Origin: Acidobacteriota bacterium
Lineage (GTDB): Bacteria > Acidobacteriota > Terriglobia > Terriglobales > Acidobacteriaceae
Direction: 5' to 3'
Assembly: GCA_021781255.1 (NCBI GenBank)
Contig: JAJXXG010000645.1
Span: 1 to 7,359 of the forward strand
DNA: 7,359 nucleotides
Shown piece by piece: positions 1-6,768 of this stretch (position 1 is the first letter of the stretch; each line of letters opens with the position of its first letter). A program made the position numbers and the translations under genes. A model generated the notes under the pieces. It was not told the origin of the DNA, made no database searches, and saw nothing but the letters and a program-made list of their open reading frames with translations.

Positions 1-216
1 GATCGGACGCTTCTGCTCGTCGTACACCGGCGCCGCCGCCACGCCAGAGGAGATGCCGCCCATGCCGTTCTGTTGCGGCTGTTGTGCGCGCAGCAGCAGG
101 CAGCATGCGAAAAAAACGATTACCGGAATCGCATTAATCCAACGGCGAAGGCTCAAGGCAAGACTCCCACGGCTAAAAGTGTAGCCTAACGGCACAGAGC
201 TCTTCCTCTGTCCCAT
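1..216 (-). CDS. N-terminal fragment of a secreted protein, identity uncertain
   Basis: This open frame runs off the left edge; 72 codons are visible from an ATG at 216. A TTG at 154-156, in the same frame, is the more likely start. It has GGGAG seven bases upstream and places a typical signal peptide at the N-terminus: a basic stretch SLRRW, then a hydrophobic run (IPVIVFFACCLLL), then a signal peptidase I site after LRA and before QQPQQN. Starting at the ATG adds 20 residues that look unlike an export signal, with no good ribosome binding site. After the cleavage site comes a Gly/Ser/Ala-rich stretch ending in VYDEQKRPI. This faintly recalls the mature N-terminus of secreted CRTAC1/UnbV-type repeat proteins common in acidobacteria, but that is memory-based and weak. 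Export is well supported; function is not. It diverges from the glycosidase gene across about 340 bases. Confidence 0.6.
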   Translation of the reverse strand, partial: MGQRKSSVPLGYTFSRGSLALSLRRWINAIPVIVFFACCLLLRAQQPQQNGMGGISSGVAAAPVYDEQKRPI

Positions 217-270
217 CTCGCAGCTGTGCGCGAGCATGGCGTAGCGCAAGGCCCTCTTCATTCAGGCCGA

Positions 271-300
271 TTGACATCAAAGAGTTGTGTTGCATATCAT
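271..300 (+). promoter_or_regulatory. Sigma70-type promoter for the glycosidase gene
   Basis: A perfect -35 hexamer TTGACA (271-276) is followed, after 18 bases, by TATCAT (295-300), a 5 of 6 match to the -10 consensus. Transcription would start near 307 and give a leader of about 250 bases before the ATG at 559. This is the only near-consensus pair I found upstream of the plus-strand gene run, so it may drive the glycosidase and perhaps lpxB and the M1-like gene. It is a match by eye; no transcription start is known. Confidence 0.5.
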
Positions 301-432
301 TCGCCCGGTTCTGCGCGGAGCGGATTGCAGCATTGCCGTGGTCGGTTGCGACACCGCAGATGCTGCTCAGCAAATGTTTTCTACGATGCAGTCTCTGGCA
401 CCATCGCAAATCAACCTTGAATCTGCCTGTCA

Positions 433-520
433 CGGCTCTCGTTCGCGTCTGCTTATCGCTCGCCGGTCGCATTCGGCGAGCCTGAAATCATCACTGCAGA
501 ATCGTCCGTTCGAAGAGCCG
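433..520 (+). repeat. Nested inverted repeats in the glycosidase leader
   Basis: An outer pair, CGGCTCT (433-439) with AGAGCCG (514-520), encloses a perfect 8-bp inner hairpin, GCTCGCCG (458-465) with CGGCGAGC (474-481), which has an 8-base loop. No run of T follows, so this is not a standard terminator. It sits 23 bases before the ribosome binding site of the glycosidase gene and inside the predicted transcript. It could be a structured leader or RNA-stability element, or chance in GC-rich DNA. Confidence 0.35.
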
Positions 521-558
521 CTCAGACACGCTCTGTAGAAAACAGGAGGCGTCCTCAC

Positions 559-2568
559 ATGTCGAGTATGCGCAAACGCACCATCGCCGTCGTCGCTTGC
601 TTCTTGCCGATCCTCCTCACAGCCGCAAACATCCGCCGCGCCCAGGCACAGGCTGCCGACGCCTCCGCGCCGCGCGTAGATTCCAGAATGGCCCATGCAG
701 CAGGCACACCGCCGCCCGAGTCTCTCCACTACAGGCAGGTCCAGCAGCGCCTTGCGCAGGGTTGGAACACATGGGATACCAACAGCGTCACCACCCACGT
801 GCTTTTGCCCGCGGGCCTGGCCATTCACATCGGACTCAAACACAACACCACTGTGGCGAGCGATGCCTTTCTGCAAAACACGCTCATCGGCCGCCTCACC
901 CCCGGCGCCGAAAAAGTGACTCCCGGCCCGCACTCCTGGGACGGCAGCTACACAGACCTGCGCATCGACTGGCGAGGCCACAGTTGGCGCATCCAGAGCG
1001 CGCACGACGGCAGCGACCTTGTTCTGCTCGCAACGCCGCTGCCGTCCACGCCGCAAGCTGCTCTTCCCGCCACGCTCGTCTTCACCGTGGACTTCCTGTG
1101 GAATCGCGCCGGCGACGTAAGCAAAACCGCAGACGGCATCCTCGCACATAGTCCCACCGGAAACATAGGTGTCTATTGCACCTGCGTCTCCACCTCGACT
1201 GACTCGCAGAGCGCGTTCCTCGACATCCCCATCGGCGGGCCTTATTTTGCTGCCGACCTCGTTCAGCCCATCGGCATCAGCACCGGCAGGCGACGCTCGC
1301 TGGCTGAGGTGCAGGCTGCCATCGCGCGCCAGGCTCAGGCCTACCAGCAGTCCATCCGCGCCGCTGGCAAAAACGCGCCCATCGTGGATGCCATCGAGAC
1401 CACGCTCGGCTGGGATACCGTCTACGAGCCGTCGCACCATCGCGTCATCTCCCCGGTCAGCCGCGTGTGGAGCGTGGCCTGGGGAGGCTACGTGCTCTTT
1501 GACTGGGACACCTTCTTCGCAGCCACCATGGCGGCCATCGGCGATCGCGACCTTGCTTATGCCGACGCCATGGAGACCCTGCGCGAAGCAACCCCGGAGG
1601 GCTTTGTGCCCAACTACGCGCGCGCCCTGGGCTGGAAGAGCTTTGACCGCTCCGAGCCGCCCGTTGGCGCCATCACAGTGCTCGGCCTCTACCGCAAATT
1701 CCACGATCGCTGGTTCCTTCAGGATGCCTACCCGCCCCTGCTGCGCTGGAATACCTGGTGGGCCGAGCATCGCAGCATTCAGGGCTACATGGCCTGGGGC
1801 AGCAATGGCGACTACAAGCCCCGCAATCTGGACGACTCCTCCGCCGGCACGCGCCTCGGAGCCATCCTCGAGTCCGGCCTCGACAATAGCCCCATGTATG
1901 ACCAGTCCACGTATGACCCGCAAACCCATCTGCTCGAATACGCCGACGTCGGCCTGATGAGCATGTTCATCGCCGACTGCGACGCGCTCGCCCAGATCGC
2001 CGATCTCCTCGGCAAGCCACAGGACGCCGCCATGCTCCGGCAGCGCAGCGCCGGCTATCGCGCTAAACTCGCCACCCTGTGGAGCGAGCCAGCCGGCATC
2101 TTCCTTAACAAAGACCTGCGCACCGGCCAGTTCAACACGCGCCTCTCGCCCACCAACTTCTACCCCATGCTCGCCCACGCAGCCACGCCGCAGCAGGCCC
2201 AAACCATGATCCAGCGCCACCTGCTCAATCCCGACGAGTTCTGGGGGCAGTGGATTCTCCCTTCCATCGCCCGCAACGACGCCGCCTTCCACGACCAGAA
2301 CTATTGGCGTGGCCGCATCTGGGGGCCGATGAACTACCTCGTCTATCTCGGACTCCAGAACTACGACCTGCCGGACGTCCGCCGCCAGTTCGCGCAGAAG
2401 TCCTACGACCTCTTTCTAAAAGAGTGGAAGCAGAACGGCCACGTCCACGAGAACTACAACGCCATTCTCGGCACCGGTGACGATGTCTCCAACAGCGACC
2501 GCTTCTATCACTGGGGCGCGTTGCTGGGCTACATCCAATACCTGGAGCAGGGCGGCGGGCAGCAATAA
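559..2568 (+). CDS. Secreted GH63/clan GH-G-type (MGH1-like) glycoside hydrolase
   Basis: A 669-residue exported glycosidase, predicted to act in the periplasm or outside the cell. The start at 559 is chosen because AGGAGG (544-549) lies nine bases upstream; the ATG three codons later is too far. Residues 1-30 form a signal peptide (MRKR, hydrophobic core, cut near AQA). An N-terminal beta-type region carries WNTWDTNS (69-76). The C-terminal part has the features of an (alpha/alpha)6 barrel: DWDTFF at 315-320, ESGLDNSPMYD with probable general acid Asp442, YWRGRIWGP at 582-590, and HVHENY with probable general base Glu631. The Asp-to-Glu spacing (189) resembles that of bacterial GH63-type enzymes such as mannosylglycerate hydrolase, and YgjK uses the same Asp/Glu pair. 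The substrate cannot be read from sequence; alpha-glucosides, trehalose-like sugars or mannosylglycerate are possible. Family level is well supported. The gene ends 80 bases before lpxB on the same strand. Confidence 0.85.
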   Translation: MSSMRKRTIAVVACFLPILLTAANIRRAQAQAADASAPRVDSRMAHAAGTPPPESLHYRQVQQRLAQGWNTWDTNSVTTHVLLPAGLAIHIGLKHNTTVASDAFLQNTLIGRLTPGAEKVTPGPHSWDGSYTDLRIDWRGHSWRIQSAHDGSDLVLLATPLPSTPQAALPATLVFTVDFLWNRAGDVSKTADGILAHSPTGNIGVYCTCVSTSTDSQSAFLDIPIGGPYFAADLVQPIGISTGRRRSLAEVQAAIARQAQAYQQSIRAAGKNAPIVDAIETTLGWDTVYEPSHHRVISPVSRVWSVAWGGYVLFDWDTFFAATMAAIGDRDLAYADAMETLREATPEGFVPNYARALGWKSFDRSEPPVGAITVLGLYRKFHDRWFLQDAYPPLLRWNTWWAEHRSIQGYMAWGSNGDYKPRNLDDSSAGTRLGAILESGLDNSPMYDQSTYDPQTHLLEYADVGLMSMFIADCDALAQIADLLGKPQDAAMLRQRSAGYRAKLATLWSEPAGIFLNKDLRTGQFNTRLSPTNFYPMLAHAATPQQAQTMIQRHLLNPDEFWGQWILPSIARNDAAFHDQNYWRGRIWGPMNYLVYLGLQNYDLPDVRRQFAQKSYDLFLKEWKQNGHVHENYNAILGTGDDVSNSDRFYHWGALLGYIQYLEQGGGQQ

Positions 2569-2578
2569 CAGCCGATAC

Positions 2579-2608
2579 TGCGGATGAGCCTCCCTCGCCT
2601 CATCCGCA
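2579..2608 (+). repeat. 10-bp stem-loop between glycosidase gene and lpxB
   Basis: TGCGGATGAG (2579-2588) and CTCATCCGCA (2599-2608) form a perfect 10-bp stem with a 10-base loop, starting 10 bases after the glycosidase stop codon. Neither strand has a T-run after it, so it does not fit a standard intrinsic terminator. It may slow RNA decay or partly separate the glycosidase message from lpxB. A TATCAT hexamer at 2616-2621 follows, but I found no matching -35 element. Confidence 0.5.
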
Positions 2609-2648
2609 AAACCGCTATCATGGACCCAGAGCAGCACGAGGCTCCGGC

Positions 2649-3887
2649 ATGCCCGACCCAACCATCTTCATCTCGGCCGGCGAGGCCAGCGGCGAGCACT
2701 ACGGCGCCCTGCTCGTGCAGGCGCTCCAGCGCCATCTGCAAGCGGCCGGGCAATCCGCGCGCTTCATCGGCATGGGCGGTCCGCGCATGGCGGCGGCAGG
2801 CCTTCAACCCATTGTCCGGTCAGAAGATATGGCCGTCATGGGCATCACGGAGGTGGTCCGTCATCTGCCCCGCATCTACGGCGAGTTCCGCAAGCTCAAG
2901 CGCGCCATCCGCGAACAGCGCCCCGCCGTCGCCGTCCTCATCGACTTTCCCGATATCCATTTCCGGCTCGCGGCACAGTTCCACCGCCTCCGCATCCCCG
3001 TCATCTTTTTCGTCAGCCCGCAGCTCTGGGCGTGGAAGAAGCACCGCATCAAACTTGTGCAAAAGTACATCGACAAGATGCTGGTCATCTTCCCCTTCGA
3101 GCAGTTCTTTTACCGCGAGCACGGAGTCGATGCCGAGTTTGTCGGGCATCCGCTCGCCGATCTGCCCCTGCCCACCATCTCCCGCGAAGAGTTCGCCAGC
3201 CAGAACGGCCTGGACCCGGCCGGCCAGTGGATCGGTCTGCTTCCGGGCAGCCGCCCCCGGGAGATACGCGACAATCTGCCGGAGATGCTTGCCGCCGCGC
3301 GTATCCTTGCCCTGCGCGGACCATCCCCCCACACCGCCCATGGTGGCCTGGAGTTTGTCCTCCCGCTCGCGCCTACCCTTACCCCGGCACAGCGCCAGAT
3401 GGTCCGCCAGTTCGTCGCTGACCACGCCAGCGGCCTGCCCGTCCGGCTCACAGACGATGCGCGCGCCGCGCTCCACCATGCCCGCGCCTCCATCGTGGCC
3501 AGCGGCACCGCCACCGTGGAGGCGGCCCTCATCGGCAATCCCTTCGTGGTCGTGTATCGCGTCTCGCCCATCACCTACGCCATCGCCCGGCGCGTTGTCC
3601 ATGTGCCTCACGTGGCCATGGCCAACCTCATCGCCGGCCACCGCGTCGTGCCGGAGCTCATCCAGAACGACTTCTCCGCCCCCAATATCGTCCAACACCT
3701 TGAGCCGCTGCTACCCGATGGCCCCCTCCGGCAGTCCATGATGGAGGAACTGACCAGGATTCGCGGCCTCCTCAACCCCCACCCTGAAGCTCAGGGCGGC
3801 AACGGTGGCGCAATCGACCGGGTGGCGACCATCGCGCTCCAGTTGCTTGCCCAGCCTTCCCCGGTTGCGGAATCCGTGCAATCCTGA
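2649..3887 (+). CDS. lpxB: Lipid-A-disaccharide synthase LpxB
   Basis: A 412-residue GT19 glycosyltransferase. It joins UDP-2,3-diacylglucosamine to 2,3-diacylglucosamine-1-phosphate (lipid X) with a beta-1,6 bond, giving the lipid A disaccharide 1-phosphate and UDP at the inner face of the inner membrane. The hallmark motifs are present in order: SAGEASGEHYGA (9-20), FIGMGGPRM (39-47), DMAVMGITEVV (60-70), IDFPDIHFRLA (98-108) with the conserved Asp99, FFVSPQLWAWK (120-130), FVGHPL, LLPGSR (197-202) and ASGTATVEAAL (284-294), the last two near the UDP-sugar site. It is slightly longer than the Escherichia coli enzyme (382 residues), mainly through a C-terminal tail. The start is supported by GAGG (2638-2641) seven bases upstream. 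Other lpx genes are not in the window, so lpxB sits apart from any lipid A cluster here. It presumably shares transcripts with its two plus-strand neighbours. Confidence 0.97.
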   Translation: MPDPTIFISAGEASGEHYGALLVQALQRHLQAAGQSARFIGMGGPRMAAAGLQPIVRSEDMAVMGITEVVRHLPRIYGEFRKLKRAIREQRPAVAVLIDFPDIHFRLAAQFHRLRIPVIFFVSPQLWAWKKHRIKLVQKYIDKMLVIFPFEQFFYREHGVDAEFVGHPLADLPLPTISREEFASQNGLDPAGQWIGLLPGSRPREIRDNLPEMLAAARILALRGPSPHTAHGGLEFVLPLAPTLTPAQRQMVRQFVADHASGLPVRLTDDARAALHHARASIVASGTATVEAALIGNPFVVVYRVSPITYAIARRVVHVPHVAMANLIAGHRVVPELIQNDFSAPNIVQHLEPLLPDGPLRQSMMEELTRIRGLLNPHPEAQGGNGGAIDRVATIALQLLAQPSPVAESVQS

Positions 3888-3996
3888 ATCGGATAGAGTG
3901 CCGGATGGCTCATCCCTGTCCTTGCGGGCCGGGAGCACGAGCCGGAAGACCAGGCACCGTGAAATAACGACTGCGATGCGTTCGAGAAAGCCCATC

Positions 3997-5997
3997 ATGA
4001 AGACTCAATCCGAACTGCGACAGCTTTTCTCCCGCGGCCTTGGCCTGCTTGCCGTTTCCCTGCTTCTGGCTGCGCCCCTCGCCGCGCAAACCTCCCGCCC
4101 GGCGCTCGACATCACCGGCTACGTGATTGACGCCGAGATCGATACGGCCGCGCATCACCTCGCCGCCACGGCCCAGGTGCAGTTCACCGCGCCGGAAAAC
4201 GCCGAGCAGGTCAGCTTCGGCTTTCACCCTGCCCTCAAGGTCAGCAAGATCACCGACGATACCGGCAAGGTGCTCACCGGTGAGCGGCTGGCCGACGGCA
4301 CCATCCGCGTCGCGCCCGCCACCCCCTTCACCAGGGGGCAGGTCTCGCACTGGACCTTTACCTACGACGGCAACATCACCGGCAACGAAGACGGACCCGT
4401 CGAGGGCCTCAAGCTCGCCGCCATCCAGGAGCCCATCACCTATCTCCTGTACCCGGCCCGCTGGTTCCCCATGACCGGCTACATGACCGACCGTTTCACG
4501 GCCCAGATCCACATCCGCGTGCCGCAGGGCATGCAGGTCTTCGCCAGCGGCAGCAAAGGCGCCTCCCATCCCGTCACGCTGGCAAACGGCAAGCCCGGTG
4601 ACCAGTTCGACTTTGACTGGAGCAAGCCCGGCTTTCCCGGCACCGTGATCGCAGGACGCTTCCTCGGCCCCTTCACCGTGGGAGCGGGCAACGTCAAGGT
4701 GTACCTCACCGTCAGCCATCAGTCGCTCGGCAACCAGATCGCGCAAACGGCCTCCCGCCAGTTCGATTTCTTCACCGACAGCTTTGGCGAGCCGGAAACC
4801 AGCCACCTCAACGTCGTCGAGCTGCCGGATGACACCCTGCCCGTGGCCTGGGCGCCCGAGCTGGCGGCCATCATGGGCTCCCGCATCGGTGACAAGTCCG
4901 GCGTGCGCCTCCTCTCCAACACCATCGCCCGCCAGTGGTGGGGCTCTGAGGTCAGCCCCCGCACCCTCAATGACGCCTGGATCACCAACGGCATGTCCCG
5001 CTACGCCGAGCTCATGTACCTGGAGAACGAGAGCGGCCAGGCCGCCCTCAAGACCGCCCTGCAGGATGTCTCCGCCGGCGCGCTCGCCTATGACACCATC
5101 CCCCTCTCCAGCGCGTCCCGCCTCGATCCCTTCTCGCCCCAGTTCCAGTCCATGACCCTCGAAAAAGGCGCCATGATCTTCCACATGCTGCGCGGCGAGC
5201 TCGGCGACAAGCCCTTCCTGGCCACCCTCAAGGGCGTCCTCAGCCAGTTCACAGATGCTTCTGTCCGCTCCAGTGACCTGGTCAAGGTGGCCGAAGCTCA
5301 GAGCCAGCAGCAGTTGACCGCCTTCTTCGCCCAGTGGGTCGACGGCACCGGCGCACCCATGTTCAACAACAAATACACCGTCTACCGCCTCGGCAACGGC
5401 AAGGGCTTCCGCACCATCGGCGACATCACGCAGGACCTCGACCTCTTCAGCATGCCGGTGGAGATTCGCGTGGAGACGGATGGCAAGACCGTCCATCAAA
5501 AGATCGATGTCGTCGGCACTGACTCCCAATACATCGTCGATACCTTCGGCCGACCCCGCCGCATCAGCATCGACCCCGGCGACTGGGTCCTCAAGACCAC
5601 CCCCGACCTGCAGGTGCGCATCGCCATCCTCAAGGGCCAGCAGCTCGTAGCCCAGGGTGACCTCACCGGCGCGCTGGCCGAGTACCAGAAGGCCCTCAAG
5701 GCCAATCCGCAAAGCTCCCTCGCCAGCTATCGCATCGGCGAGGTGCTCTTCACCCAGCGCAACTACCAGGCCAGCGTCAACGCCTATCGCGACGCCCTGC
5801 GCGGCGACGACGAGCCCGCCTGGACTGAGGTCTGGAGCCACATCCAGATCGGTAAGATCTTTGATATCACCGGCCAGCGCGATCGCGCCGTCAACGAGTA
5901 CCGGCTCGCCATCCAGACCAACGACAATACCCAGGGAGCCATCAACGAGGCTCGCCTCTACCTGCAAAAGCCCTACAAGCGGCCTGACAACCAGTAA
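3997..5997 (+). CDS. Secreted M1-aminopeptidase-like protein with TPR tail, predicted inactive
   Basis: A 666-residue protein counted from the ATG at 3997. The ATG at 3976 (7 residues longer) is possible; neither has a strong ribosome binding site, and the frame stays open upstream into lpxB. From 3997 the signal peptide is clean: short polar n-region, hydrophobic core at 15-28, cut after LAA (30). Residues about 37-250 resemble the M1 N-terminal beta domain; 250-470 the thermolysin-like domain; 545-655 hold about three TPR units. The M1 frame is recognisable from R312-QWWG, W328xxN331-G and LEKGAMIFHML. However, the HEXXH slot reads NTIAR (308-312), the third zinc ligand Glu (18 residues on) is Asn331, and the usual catalytic Tyr of Y-x-KG is Leu388. 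No GAMEN motif is seen. Zinc binding and catalysis should therefore be absent. A binding, chaperone or scaffold role is inferred. The gene ends just before a strong terminator. Confidence 0.85.
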   Translation: MKTQSELRQLFSRGLGLLAVSLLLAAPLAAQTSRPALDITGYVIDAEIDTAAHHLAATAQVQFTAPENAEQVSFGFHPALKVSKITDDTGKVLTGERLADGTIRVAPATPFTRGQVSHWTFTYDGNITGNEDGPVEGLKLAAIQEPITYLLYPARWFPMTGYMTDRFTAQIHIRVPQGMQVFASGSKGASHPVTLANGKPGDQFDFDWSKPGFPGTVIAGRFLGPFTVGAGNVKVYLTVSHQSLGNQIAQTASRQFDFFTDSFGEPETSHLNVVELPDDTLPVAWAPELAAIMGSRIGDKSGVRLLSNTIARQWWGSEVSPRTLNDAWITNGMSRYAELMYLENESGQAALKTALQDVSAGALAYDTIPLSSASRLDPFSPQFQSMTLEKGAMIFHMLRGELGDKPFLATLKGVLSQFTDASVRSSDLVKVAEAQSQQQLTAFFAQWVDGTGAPMFNNKYTVYRLGNGKGFRTIGDITQDLDLFSMPVEIRVETDGKTVHQKIDVVGTDSQYIVDTFGRPRRISIDPGDWVLKTTPDLQVRIAILKGQQLVAQGDLTGALAEYQKALKANPQSSLASYRIGEVLFTQRNYQASVNAYRDALRGDDEPAWTEVWSHIQIGKIFDITGQRDRAVNEYRLAIQTNDNTQGAINEARLYLQKPYKRPDNQ

Positions 5998-6022
5998 GCC
6001 ACGCTCCGGTTGCGCGCAATGC

Positions 6023-6057
6023 AAACGGCCAGCCTCCCCGGCTGGCCGTTTTCCTTT
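6023..6057 (+). terminator. Intrinsic terminator after the M1-like gene
   Basis: AAACGGCCAGCC (6023-6034) pairs perfectly with GGCTGGCCGTTT (6040-6051), a 12-bp GC-rich stem with a 5-base loop, followed by TTTTCCTTTCTT. It begins 25 bases after the stop codon of the M1-like gene and should end the plus-strand transcription run. It lies 28 bases past the stop of the convergent rlpA-like gene. On the minus strand only three T follow the stem, so it may also act weakly in that direction. Confidence 0.92.
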
Positions 6058-6084
6058 CTTCAGGATTGTTTCTTGCTGGTCGAG

Positions 6085-6633
6085 CTACTCGACGGGCTGG
6101 GCCTGGGAATGTCCCAGCGAAAGCACCTCAAGACGAACCTTTGCCAAACCATCCTTGGTCATGGCCAACTTCCTGGCCGCCCCATAGGACAGGTCGATAA
6201 TCCGTCCCTTCATCAGCTCTCCGCGATCCGTAATGCGCACCACCACCGAGCGGTGGTTCTCCTCGTCTATTACGCGCACCCGGGTGCCGAAAGGCAGGGT
6301 CGGATGACAAGCTGTCATGGCATACATATCAAACCGCTCACCGCTTGCCGTGCGGCGGCCGTTGAACACCGTTCCGTACCAGGAGGCAATCCCATGCAGC
6401 ATTTCCTCCGGCTGCTTGCCAGCCTTGTCTGCTGCCGGGGTCACCGGTGTTGAGCTTGCGGCGGGAGAGGCAGCGGGAGAACTCCCCGTCAACCTCGACA
6501 ATGGTGCATTCGCCAGCACGGGCCGGGTGCTCATAGTCAGCACCGCCCCTGTCAGCGCAACGCAGGAAGCACCCACCAACAACCAAAACTGCACGGGCGC
6601 TTTCTCGTTCAGATGCAAGATTTTTCGTCGCAT
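6085..6633 (-). CDS. rlpA: RlpA-family double-psi beta-barrel protein (septal ring/peptidoglycan)
   Basis: RlpA-type proteins bind and, in Pseudomonas aeruginosa, cleave peptidoglycan glycan strands lacking stem peptides as lytic transglycosylases. The ATG at 6633 (182 residues) is preferred: AAGAGG ends six bases upstream, whereas the in-frame ATG at 6637-6639 directly abuts that motif. Numbered from the 6639 ATG, a basic and polar n-region leads to a hydrophobic segment at 18-35 and a likely signal peptidase I site at VLA (43). A Ser/Pro/Ala/Thr-rich linker spans about 46-76 and the DPBB domain 82-173. Motifs: GIASWYG, FNGRRTASGERFD, ACHPTLPFGT with His112, ITDRG with Asp138 (the His/Asp pair essential in characterised RlpA), and GRIIDLSYGAA. 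There is no C-terminal SPOR domain, and no canonical lipobox, though Cys26 lies in the hydrophobic segment. Family assignment is strong; enzymatic activity is inferred from conserved residues. Confidence 0.93.
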   Translation of the reverse strand: MRRKILHLNEKAPVQFWLLVGASCVALTGAVLTMSTRPVLANAPLSRLTGSSPAASPAASSTPVTPAADKAGKQPEEMLHGIASWYGTVFNGRRTASGERFDMYAMTACHPTLPFGTRVRVIDEENHRSVVVRITDRGELMKGRIIDLSYGAARKLAMTKDGLAKVRLEVLSLGHSQAQPVE

Positions 6634-6648
6634 TCGCATCCTCTTATT

Positions 6649-6743
6649 TTACTAGTTCAGCACCTGCATCCTCAAGCATTTACAAGAGATGCAACAGGTT
6701 TTTCGCGCAAAAACCGGCGGTCTTTGCCATAACAAACTAGTAA
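6649..6743. repeat. Inverted pair of 9-bp ACTAGT palindromic sites upstream of rlpA
   Basis: TTACTAGTT (6649-6657) recurs in inverted form as AACTAGTAA (6735-6743). Each contains the palindrome ACTAGT, and their centres are 86 bases apart. The nearer copy lies immediately upstream of the rlpA ribosome binding site. CTAG is generally scarce in high-GC bacterial DNA, and I saw no other ACTAGT in the window, so the pair may be regulator binding sites. Which protein would bind is unknown. Confidence 0.35.
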
Positions 6744-6768
6744 GCTATTGCCTGTGTTCAACTTACGA

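Larger units (their letters stand above)
217..558. other. Divergent intergenic region with promoter and structured leader
   Basis: About 340 bases lie between the divergent secreted-protein fragment and the glycosidase gene. I see no credible gene: the short frames here lack ribosome binding sites and protein-like composition. The stretch holds a plus-strand sigma70-type promoter near 271-300, nested inverted repeats at 433-520, a small hairpin at 523-535 (CAGA/TCTG), and the Shine-Dalgarno AGGAGG at 544-549 for the gene at 559. No clear promoter for the minus-strand gene was recognised. Confidence 0.6.

Noticed and set aside
500..520. tRNA-like GTTCGAA T-loop
   Set aside because: There is no flanking T-stem pairing and no anticodon or acceptor stem around it.
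430..2292. 620-codon open frame antisense to the glycosidase gene
   Set aside because: It is a GC-rich shadow frame: no family motif, low-complexity Gly/Ala/Val/Asp composition, and it covers a well-supported gene on the other strand.
2820..3698. 292-codon frame antisense to lpxB
   Set aside because: It mirrors conserved lpxB codons and shows no domain of its own.
3903..3915. Small hairpin GGATG-GCT-CATCC between lpxB and the M1-like gene
   Set aside because: A five-pair stem with a three-base loop and no T-run is too common in GC-rich DNA to call a terminator or signal.
3805..3996. Upstream extension of the M1-like frame into lpxB
   Set aside because: The added residues overlap lpxB, lack export features and would bury the clear signal peptide that starts near 3997.
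3910..6024. 704-codon open frame antisense to the M1-like gene
   Set aside because: Same explanation: biased composition (Gly, Ala, Val, Asp, Glu) from the complement of GC-rich codons, no recognisable domain, and it runs through the terminator.
6079..6093. GTCGAG-CTA-CTCGAC palindrome over the rlpA stop codon
   Set aside because: Short, lies mostly in the coding end, and has no T-run on the minus strand, so there is no support for a terminator role.
6695..6765. Cyclic-di-GMP (GEMM-I) riboswitch upstream of rlpA on the minus strand
   Set aside because: Fragments such as GGCAA and GGCAAAGACC look similar, but the GAAA tetraloop, the ACGCAAAGCC core and the expected paired stems are not present.
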